From a bacterium (GTDB taxonomy: Bacteria > Bacillota_I > Bacilli_A > RF39 > UBA660), in the NCBI GenBank assembly GCA_004560915.1, contig SFTR01000044.1, positions 1-8,079 on the forward strand: a stretch of DNA of 8,079 bases. Direction: 5' to 3'. A program made the position numbers and the translations under genes. Position 1 is the stretch's first letter, and each line of letters begins with the position of its first letter. The notes beneath the pieces were generated by a model. It was not told the DNA's origin, ran no database searches, and saw only the letters and a list, made by a program, of their open reading frames with translations. This document shows, piece by piece, positions 1-4,689 of the stretch.

Positions 1-1
1 A

Positions 2-697
2 GGAATAATTGCTAAAAAAGGTAAAGTAATTGCTAAATCTATACTTAAGATGGTTAATAGATGTCAAAAGTCACAGGAAGAGGAAGATAAGAAAACTAGA
101 ATGGTAAGCGAACAAATGGGACAAGTGCTTACTACTCAAAAGAATGGTGTTTATGAATTTAGAAATCATATATTAGATTCTAATGATATAGTATCAGTTA
201 TAGAAGGACAAATAGATAGATATGTAGATGAAGTGGTAGATAGATATACTGATGAAGAAATGGATACTAAGTTAAGTCCATTTATAGATACAGAAATATA
301 TAAAGATATATCTAAACCTAAAGATAAAAAAACAACTATTAAAAATGCATTAAAGAGTAAACTAGATAAAGTACCTAAATCAGAAAAATACAAACAAGAA
401 ACTAGAAGTAAAATGCTAGATATTATAGATGACTATTGGATTAGTCAAATGGAATATTTAGATCAAATACAAAGAGGTTCTGTATATCAAGCATATGCTG
501 AAAGAGATCCTATAAAAGCATATCAAGAAGAAGCAACACTTCAATATAGAGATATGATAGATTATGTTAGAAATGAAATGATTGCTTATGCATTAAATCC
601 AACACTTAAATATGGAGAATACAAAGTACCTGAAAGTGATATAAAAGAAGAAATTCCATATGAAGAAGAAATTGAAGACAGAGGTGTATTAAGATGA
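2..697 (+). CDS. secA: SecA-family preprotein translocase ATPase, C-terminal part (probably accessory SecA2)
   Basis: The reading frame is open to the left edge, so only the last 231 residues are visible; the methionine codon at 50 is internal. SecA is the cytoplasmic ATPase that pushes precursor proteins through SecY. The visible part matches the helical scaffold and wing region. The segment around IDDYWISQMEYLDQIQ, then AYAERDP-x3-YQEEA and RDMI, corresponds to the SecA1 stretch 'VDxKWxDHIDAMDQLR...RAYAQxNPLxEYQxEG...M'. An upstream run (QKSQEEE ... VYEFRNHILDSND) aligns without gaps to the usual 'QKxVExxNFDxRKxLLxYDDV...IYxxR' region, but the NFDxRKxLLxYDDV signature is lost. The protein also ends without the C-terminal zinc-binding tail (CxCxSGxxxxxC) of many SecA1 proteins. 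Both points favour an accessory SecA2. SecA family is secure; SecA2 is inference, and a divergent housekeeping SecA is possible. The stop overlaps the next start (ATGA), implying translational coupling. Confidence 0.8.
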   Translation, partial: GIIAKKGKVIAKSILKMVNRCQKSQEEEDKKTRMVSEQMGQVLTTQKNGVYEFRNHILDSNDIVSVIEGQIDRYVDEVVDRYTDEEMDTKLSPFIDTEIYKDISKPKDKKTTIKNALKSKLDKVPKSEKYKQETRSKMLDIIDDYWISQMEYLDQIQRGSVYQAYAERDPIKAYQEEATLQYRDMIDYVRNEMIAYALNPTLKYGEYKVPESDIKEEIPYEEEIEDRGVLR

Positions 698-1194
698 AAA
701 CATTTAAATGGATATTTAATATTATAAGAGGTTTAATTATAATATATATAATAATTCTTGCTTTCTTATATGTAATATTCTATGTTAAAAGAAATACTTA
801 TCATGAAAAATATCCTTCATTAAATGGATATTCATATTATAAGATAGATAATTCTACTTTAGAACCTGAAGTACGTAAAAATAATTATTTAATACTTAAA
901 AAAGATGAAAATATAGAAGTGGGAGATTTCGTAGCATTTCTAGATGGACCTGAACAAGATATTGTTATTAGAAAAGTAGTTGAGAGAGATAATTATAAAT
1001 TAACTTTAGATGTCACTAATAACTATGAAAGTAAAGAATATAGAGTTGAAAAAAATATAGATGAGATATCTGCTAAGGTAGTATATAATAATAATACTGT
1101 AAGTGCGATAGCAAATGTACTTTTAAATCCTATAGTAATAGTAATTCTATTATTCTTAGGAACAATATTTCCAGAGTTTATTTTTAATAAATAG
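694..1194 (+). CDS. S26/SipW-like signal peptidase homologue with altered catalytic positions
   Basis: A 166-residue membrane protein. A hydrophobic helix spans about residues 8-31, an extracytoplasmic domain about 35-135, and a second helix about 138-160. This two-helix layout is that of SipW/archaeal/ER-type signal peptidases. The stretch GYSYYKIDNSTLEP (45-58) aligns with SipW 'GYxFYxVLSGSMEP', and 'VGDFVAF ... IVIRKVVE' aligns with 'kGDiixF ... aiTHRivx'. In this alignment the catalytic Ser is Thr55, the His/Lys position is Arg93 (followed by Lys94), and the usual 'GDxN' Asp has no clear equivalent ('DVTNN', 106-110). The protein may be inactive or use altered chemistry. The start at 694 overlaps the SecA-like stop by ATGA and has GAGGTG at 681-686, seven bases upstream. 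This suggests a co-translated pair working on one export route. Fold assignment is moderately sure; activity and substrate are unknown. Confidence 0.65.
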   Translation: MKTFKWIFNIIRGLIIIYIIILAFLYVIFYVKRNTYHEKYPSLNGYSYYKIDNSTLEPEVRKNNYLILKKDENIEVGDFVAFLDGPEQDIVIRKVVERDNYKLTLDVTNNYESKEYRVEKNIDEISAKVVYNNNTVSAIANVLLNPIVIVILLFLGTIFPEFIFNK

Positions 1195-1213
1195 AGAGAA
1201 ATCTCTTTTTATT
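1186..1213 (+). terminator. Intrinsic terminator ending the secA-like/signal peptidase-like unit
   Basis: The core stem is AGAGA (1193-1197) with loop GAAA and TCTCT (1202-1206), followed by a T-rich tract. The pairing extends outward through AATAA/TTATT with one T:T mismatch. The TAG stop (1192-1194) lies inside the stem. The extended stem is nearly symmetrical, but no gene faces it from the right. Confidence 0.7.
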
Positions 1214-1239
1214 TATAATAATTTTATAAGGAGGTAGGG

Positions 1240-1722
1240 ATGGAATTATTAGATTTATATGATGAAGATGGAAAAAAACTTGGTAGTACTATTAAAAGAG
1301 GTGAGAAACCTAAAAATGGATATGTGATGTTAAGTATTGTATTCATTAAAAATAGTTATGAAAAATATTTAATACAAAAGACTAGTGATGAAAAAGGTTC
1401 TAAGTATAGTTCAACTGGAGGACATGTAACTCATAATGAAGACGGGATAAGTACTATAATTCGTGAGTTAAAGGAAGAGTTAGGGTTAAATATAGTAGAT
1501 GACGAACTTCAAAATATAGCGCTTGCTAAACATCCTAAAGGACCTTGTATAATTAATTTATATTTAATTAATAAAGATATTGATATTAATACATTAAAAT
1601 TACAAACTGAAGAAGTAGAAAGTGTTATGTGGATGAGTAACAATGAAATTATATCACTCATCAAAGAAGATAAATTCTTAGGTTCTCATGGATATCTATT
1701 TGAAAAATACTTTATAAATTAA
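1240..1722 (+). CDS. Nudix hydrolase
   Basis: A 160-residue protein of typical single-domain Nudix length. A perfect Nudix box (G-x5-E-x7-REUxEExGU) occupies residues 61-83: Gly61, Glu67, then REL-KEE-LGL at 75-83, whose glutamates bind the catalytic Mg2+. The preceding 'STGGHV' and the opening 'LDLYDEDGKKLG' resemble the YfcD/IPP-isomerase-like branch, which hydrolyses nucleoside diphosphate-linked compounds. The substrate cannot be read from the sequence. AAGGAGG at 1228-1234, five bases from the ATG, fixes the start. The gene follows a terminator and is followed by about 64 bases leading into spoIVA, with no clear terminator of its own. Part of its transcription could therefore continue into spoIVA. 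It is likely a soluble housekeeping or sanitising enzyme with no evident link to its neighbours. Confidence 0.9.
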   Translation: MELLDLYDEDGKKLGSTIKRGEKPKNGYVMLSIVFIKNSYEKYLIQKTSDEKGSKYSSTGGHVTHNEDGISTIIRELKEELGLNIVDDELQNIALAKHPKGPCIINLYLINKDIDINTLKLQTEEVESVMWMSNNEIISLIKEDKFLGSHGYLFEKYFIN

Positions 1723-1731
1723 AATATTTTG

Positions 1732-1759
1732 TCATAAAAAAAGATTTATATCATATTTA
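1732..1759 (+). promoter_or_regulatory. Candidate sporulation sigma-E-type promoter for spoIVA
   Basis: TCATAAA (1732-1738) fits the sigma-E -35 pattern (kmATAtt) and CATATTTA (1752-1759) fits the start of the -10 pattern (CATACAnT), separated by 13 bases. In Bacillus subtilis spoIVA is transcribed by mother-cell sigma-E, so a match here makes sense. The -10 agrees only in its CATA half and the region is AT-rich, so chance is possible. A sigma-A reading (TTGTCA at 1729-1734) lacks a good -10 at normal spacing. Confidence 0.35.
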
Positions 1760-1786
1760 TTACTAAATGCTAGAAAGAAGGTAAAT

Positions 1787-3262
1787 ATGGATAAATCAGA
1801 AATTATTAAGAGTTTGGGTAAGAAAAGTAATGGTGAAATATATCTTGGAGTAGTAGGTGCTGTTCGTACTGGTAAAAGTACTTTTATTAAGAAATGTATT
1901 GAAAATTTGATTCTTCCATATATCGATGATGATGTAGAAAAGAAAAGATGTATGGATGAAATACCTCAAACTGCTCAAGGTAAAACCATTATGACAATAG
2001 AACCTAAGTTTGTTCCAAGTAGTGGAGCTAATATTAATATTGATGGGTTAGTTACAAATATTAAGTTAGTTGATTGTGTAGGATTTGTAACACCAGGATC
2101 ACTTGGATATGAAGACGAGTTAGGTAACCCCCGTATGGTTAAAACACCATGGTTTACAGAAGAACTTCCTTTTGTGGAGGCAGCTGAAATTGGAACAGAA
2201 AAAGTCATTAAAGATCATGCAACTATTGGTATAGTTGTTACTACTGATGGAAGTATATTAGATATGTCAAGAAGTAATTATGTACAAGCTGAAGATAAAG
2301 TTATAACAGAACTTAAAAACATTAATAAACCATTTATAGTTATTATGAATAGTATCCATCCAATGGCTAATGAAACAATAAGTATGAGTGAAGCTTTAAA
2401 AGAAAAATATGGTGTACCAGTAATACCAATAAGTGTAGAAAATATGACTGAAAGAGATATTACTGAGATTTTAAAAGAAGCACTTTATGAATTTCCAGTT
2501 GATCATATTGAATTTAATATACCAGATTGGGTAGGAGTACTTAAGAGTGATCACCCTCTTAAACAGAAATTTATTGATAAGATGAAAGAGTCTATTGTTA
2601 ATGTTGATAAATTAAGAGACGTAGAAAATATTAATTTAAATCTTGAAGATAATAGTGAAATTACTAAAGCATATATTTCTAAACTTGATACTGAAAACTC
2701 TGAAGTAACTATTACTATGGAAGCAAGTGATGAATTATTTAATGATATATTAAAAAGTGTAGTTGGAACTTCTGTTAATAGTAAAGGTGACTTATTAAAA
2801 GTATTTCAAGATGTTAGTGAAGGAAGAAGTGAATATGAAAGTATTAAGGGTGCTTTAAAGCAAGTATATCAAACTGGATATGGTATAGTACTTCCTAGAA
2901 TAACTGATATGAAACTAGAGAAGCCTGAAATAATTAAACAGGGTGGTAGATTTGGTATTAAACTTAAGGCTAAAGCATCAAGTGTACATATGATAAAGGT
3001 TGATGTAGAAAGTAGTTTTGAACCTATTATAGGTAGTGAAGTACAAAGTAAAGAGTTGATTGATTACATTATGAAAGATAATGAAGATCCTGAAAAGATA
3101 TGGCAAAGTGAAATATTTGGAAGAAGTCTTAATGAAATAGTACAAGAAGGTATACAAGCTAAGTTATCATTACTTCCGGATGCTGCTAAATATAAGTTAT
3201 CTCAAACTATTACGAAGATGGTTAATAAAGGAAGTAATAACTTAATAGCAATAGTATTATGA
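1787..3262 (+). CDS. spoIVA: Stage IV sporulation protein A (spore coat morphogenetic ATPase)
   Basis: 491 residues, against 492 in Bacillus subtilis, and alignable end to end. SpoIVA is made in the mother cell, is recruited to the forespore surface by SpoVM, and polymerises with ATP hydrolysis into the basement layer of the coat; it is also needed for the cortex. Visible motifs are a Walker A loop GAVRTGKST (24-32, with Lys30), the conserved 'GKTIMT' segment (65-70), 'LVDCVG' (94-99, Walker B/G3 Asp96), 'HATIGIVVTTDGSI', and a C-terminus 'GSNNLIAIVL' matching the family's 'GSGGLIAIIL'. Residue 71 is Ile where the B. subtilis protein has Thr in its 'TT' pair. The start has GAAAGAAGG at 1773-1781. 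The gene appears to be its own transcription unit, with a candidate sigma-E promoter and a terminator at its stop. Identification is near certain; whether the organism sporulates is not shown by this gene alone. Confidence 0.97.
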   Translation: MDKSEIIKSLGKKSNGEIYLGVVGAVRTGKSTFIKKCIENLILPYIDDDVEKKRCMDEIPQTAQGKTIMTIEPKFVPSSGANINIDGLVTNIKLVDCVGFVTPGSLGYEDELGNPRMVKTPWFTEELPFVEAAEIGTEKVIKDHATIGIVVTTDGSILDMSRSNYVQAEDKVITELKNINKPFIVIMNSIHPMANETISMSEALKEKYGVPVIPISVENMTERDITEILKEALYEFPVDHIEFNIPDWVGVLKSDHPLKQKFIDKMKESIVNVDKLRDVENINLNLEDNSEITKAYISKLDTENSEVTITMEASDELFNDILKSVVGTSVNSKGDLLKVFQDVSEGRSEYESIKGALKQVYQTGYGIVLPRITDMKLEKPEIIKQGGRFGIKLKAKASSVHMIKVDVESSFEPIIGSEVQSKELIDYIMKDNEDPEKIWQSEIFGRSLNEIVQEGIQAKLSLLPDAAKYKLSQTITKMVNKGSNNLIAIVL

Positions 3263-3280
3263 CACTTAAAAGTGTCTTTT
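3261..3280 (+). terminator. Intrinsic terminator of spoIVA
   Basis: GACACT (3261-3266), loop TAAA, AGTGTC (3271-3276), then TTTT and further T-rich sequence. The perfect six-pair stem begins inside the TGA stop codon (3260-3262). Confidence 0.85.
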
Positions 3281-3300
3281 AATTTGTTTAAATATTTGTT
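3277..3300 (+). repeat. Post-terminator AT-rich motif, copy 1
   Basis: These 24 bases match 5918-5941 at 21 of 24 positions (TTTTAATTT, four variable bases, AAATATTTGTT). Both copies begin in the T-tract of an intrinsic terminator and lie just upstream of a promoter. This could be an UP-like or operator element, or chance in AT-rich DNA. Confidence 0.4.
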
Positions 3301-3305
3301 ATAAT
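3297..3305 (+). promoter_or_regulatory. Extended -10 promoter for the following membrane-protein gene
   Basis: TGTTATAAT is a perfect extended -10 (TG-n-TATAAT). No good -35 exists at 17 bases (TTTTAA at 3277-3282, in the terminator T-tract), as is common for extended -10 promoters. The predicted start near 3312 gives a leader of only about 16 bases, with AAGGAG at 3314-3319. Confidence 0.6.
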
Positions 3306-3327
3306 CTTAATGTAAGGAGAATGATAT

Positions 3328-3846
3328 ATGAACAATAATAATTTAAATAATGTTCCAAATATGAATAGTAATAATAGTGCTCCATTAGCACCACCAGAAC
3401 CTCCAGTAACACCACTTGCAGGAGCAACAGTGAGTGAAACACCAGTTATTCAAGGCAATACTGCAACTCCACAAGTACAAACTCCTGAAGACAAAGTTAT
3501 GCCTGAAACATTAAAAGAAGAAATAAGACAAGAACAATTAAATCAACAAAAACCTAAAAAGAAAAAACATATATTTAGAAAAATATTTAATATTTTAATT
3601 ACACTTGCATTGTTAGTTTGGATAGGAGTAATTGTATATGATTTCTTAAACGTTCAAAGTGAAAAAGAACCAAAGTTCTGTTTTACAAAGGGTGAAACTA
3701 AGAATGATGATGGAAATGTTAAATGGTGTAAGGGTGCTGGATATGTAGCATATAAATATGATTATGGAGATATAACAGCATATGAATTTGGTCCATTCTG
3801 GCAAGAAATTAAAACTAAGTCAGAACTAGAAGCAAGAGGAAAATAA
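3328..3846 (+). CDS. Single-pass membrane protein with Pro/Asn-rich tail and two-cysteine outer domain
   Basis: 172 residues of unknown function. Residues 1-17 are asparagine-rich, 18-60 proline/threonine-rich, and 61-80 charged, ending in the basic run KPKKKKH. One transmembrane helix spans about 86-107. The basic residues before the helix predict a cytoplasmic N-terminus and an outer C-terminus. The outer part (108-172) contains Cys118 and Cys134 around a 'DDGNVKWC' turn, then 'GYVAYKYDYGD' and 'EFGPFW'. This C-x15-C ... GYxxYKY ... FGPF pattern recalls small membrane proteins of low-GC gut Firmicutes; I know no assigned function. The cysteines could form a disulphide. AAGGAG sits eight bases before the ATG. 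The gene appears monocistronic, with its own extended -10 promoter and a possible terminator at the end. Confidence 0.8.
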   Translation: MNNNNLNNVPNMNSNNSAPLAPPEPPVTPLAGATVSETPVIQGNTATPQVQTPEDKVMPETLKEEIRQEQLNQQKPKKKKHIFRKIFNILITLALLVWIGVIVYDFLNVQSEKEPKFCFTKGETKNDDGNVKWCKGAGYVAYKYDYGDITAYEFGPFWQEIKTKSELEARGK

Positions 3847-3858
3847 ATCTTCCTTTTT
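3837..3858 (+). terminator. Weak intrinsic terminator
   Basis: AGGAA (3837-3841), eight-base loop, TTCCT (3850-3854), then a T-tract (3854-3858). The TAA stop (3844-3846) lies in the loop. The stem is short, but the U-tract follows directly. Confidence 0.45.
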
Positions 3859-3887
3859 ATTTATAAAATGAAGTGTTTTTGCTTTTT

Positions 3888-3920
3888 ATGACTAACTATA
3901 ATAATAGGAGGGTTAGTTAT
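3888..3920 (+). promoter_or_regulatory. Inverted repeat enclosing the Shine-Dalgarno and touching the start codon of the 59-residue gene
   Basis: ATGACTAAC (3888-3896) pairs with GTTAGTTAT (3912-3920): nine pairs, one of them G-U, with a 15-base loop. The loop holds AGGAGG (3906-3911), and the A and T of the ATG (3919-3921) are in the stem. In RNA this could modulate translation. The loop also begins with TATAAT (3897-3902), so as DNA the repeat could be an operator around a -10 box. Existence of the repeat is certain; function is inference. Confidence 0.45.
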
Positions 3921-4098
3921 GTATAAATATATTAAATCTTATGAACTTGGTTTTATAGAAGGAATAAAAGATGCTTTAAAAGATAAAAATAAAATATTTA
4001 AGAAAATTAATGAATTAGAAGTAATGTCTAAACTATATGATATAGGTTATATTAAAGGGTATAATAAATGTATAAATTATCTTAAAAACAATCTTTAA
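3919..4098 (+). CDS. Small 59-residue protein with an internal duplicated motif
   Basis: I do not recognise this gene. The frame runs from ATG at 3919 to TAA at 4096-4098, preceded by a near-perfect Shine-Dalgarno AGGAGGG (3906-3912) at six bases. The product is lysine-rich, without signal peptide or membrane helix, and is predicted mostly helical. Residues 8-20 (YELGFIEGIKDAL) and 40-52 (YDIGYIKGYNKCI) are degenerate copies 32 residues apart, sharing Y-[ED]-[LI]-G-[FY]-I-x-G. The G-x3-G spacing in each suits helix packing, and the linker (21-39) looks like a charged helix, so an antiparallel helical hairpin is plausible. The ribosome site, internal repeat and lack of any competing gene support real coding. 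It lies between a surface membrane protein and a pseudopilin, each with its own expression signals. Confidence 0.6.
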   Translation: MYKYIKSYELGFIEGIKDALKDKNKIFKKINELEVMSKLYDIGYIKGYNKCINYLKNNL

Positions 4099-4128
4099 AA
4101 TATTATTATAATAGTGTATAATTATAAT
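4094..4128 (+). promoter_or_regulatory. Promoter region of the pseudopilin gene with stacked -10 boxes
   Basis: Three perfect TATAAT hexamers occur at 4107-4112, 4117-4122 and 4123-4128. The one at 4117 has TTTAAA (4094-4099) 17 bases upstream, overlapping the preceding stop codon, and is the best choice. The -35 is only a partial match and the region is nearly all A and T, so the exact start is uncertain. Confidence 0.45.
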
Positions 4129-4143
4129 ATGATATAAGATATT

Positions 4144-4149
4144 GAGGTG
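4144..4149 (+). promoter_or_regulatory. Shine-Dalgarno deciding the pseudopilin start
   Basis: GAGGTG lies four bases before the ATG at 4154. An in-frame TTG at 4142 would put four extra residues (MRCK) before the leader and would overlap this site, so the ATG is preferred. It gives a four-residue leader MKNG ending at the prepilin cleavage site. Confidence 0.7.
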
Positions 4150-4153
4150 TAAG

Positions 4154-4621
4154 ATGAAGAATGGTTTTACTCTTATGGAATTATTAGTTGTTATAGTTAT
4201 AACAGCTGTAATAGCTACGGGTTCTGCAATGATATTTAATAAAAGTAATAGTGATACTAATGAAGAAGATTTAAGAGGCAAATATAGAGAAATACAAAGA
4301 GCTGCTAATATTTATATAGATTTAAATGATTCTTGGAGAACTACATTAAATGAGAATAGAAAAGTATCTATTAAATTAGGGGAACTTCAATCATCTAATT
4401 ATGTTGCTAAGAATTTTAAAAATACTGTTACTAATCAGGTATTTCCAAGTAATTACATAGTTAAATTATATATTGCTTCTTCAGGTGATAATGAATATTT
4501 AGATTCTTGTGTTGTTAGATATTCTGGTGGACAAGAAATATGTGTTGCTAATAGTAAAGGGTATGCTTGTGAATGCTGTGATACACCTATATCTGAATTT
4601 AATAAGAAGTGTAGTAATTAA
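4154..4621 (+). CDS. Cysteine-rich type IV pseudopilin-like protein (prepilin N-terminal methylation motif)
   Basis: 155 residues. The N-terminus MKNG|FTLMELLVVIVITAV is a textbook class III (prepilin) signal: Gly4 before the cut, Phe5 to be N-methylated, Glu9 at +5, and a hydrophobic helix to about residue 28. Such proteins are cleaved by the PilD/ComC prepilin peptidase and assemble into type IV pili, type II secretion pseudopili or the competence (ComG) pilus. The rest is a charged helix (35-57) and a globular part ending in a cysteine-rich region: Cys119, 130, 139, 141, 142 and 153, with a C-x-CC cluster. No assembly ATPase, platform protein or peptidase gene lies in the window, so partners must be elsewhere. 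It is longer than a typical ComGC and has no recognisable pilin subtype. It could be a minor pilin or surface pseudopilin. The prepilin class is secure, the role unknown. Confidence 0.85.
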   Translation: MKNGFTLMELLVVIVITAVIATGSAMIFNKSNSDTNEEDLRGKYREIQRAANIYIDLNDSWRTTLNENRKVSIKLGELQSSNYVAKNFKNTVTNQVFPSNYIVKLYIASSGDNEYLDSCVVRYSGGQEICVANSKGYACECCDTPISEFNKKCSN

Positions 4622-4640
4622 TCTGTAGCTTAATTGTTTA

Positions 4641-4669
4641 TTGAAATTATAAATAAAATATTGTATTAT
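4641..4669 (+). promoter_or_regulatory. Sigma-A promoter of the TasA/InlB/BspA-like surface protein gene
   Basis: TTGAAA (4641-4646), a 17-base spacer, then TATTAT (4664-4669). The predicted start is near 4676, giving a leader of about 14 bases containing GGTGAGG (4681-4687). Confidence 0.65.
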
Positions 4670-4689
4670 GTTTATAGAATGGTGAGGAT

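Noticed and set aside
50..697. A complete 215-residue gene starting at ATG 50.
   Set aside because: The frame is open upstream to the window edge, there is no ribosome site before 50, and the product aligns with the C-terminal part of SecA.
1214..1219. TATAAT as -10 box for the Nudix gene.
   Set aside because: No -35 at 17 bases, and transcription would begin about two bases before the Shine-Dalgarno at 1228. It lies in T/A-rich sequence just after a terminator, so it is too weak to list as a feature.
1721..1730. AAAATATTTT palindrome after the Nudix gene as a terminator.
   Set aside because: It has only A/T pairs, no loop and no T-tract; it is ordinary AT-rich sequence.
4100..4130. Imperfect ATATTAT/ATAATAT inverted repeat before the pseudopilin.
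   Set aside because: The stem is interrupted and made only of A/T; it is explained by the stacked TATAAT boxes.
4033..4281. Minus-strand open frames here and within secA, spoIVA and the surface protein gene.
   Set aside because: They are antisense to well-supported genes, have no ribosome sites, and their low-complexity Ile/Ser/Thr-rich products match no family.
4616..4635. AATTAA / TTAATT hairpin at the pseudopilin stop as a terminator.
   Set aside because: Six A-T pairs, an eight-base loop and no real T-tract make it unlikely to terminate. It does again overlap the stop codon.
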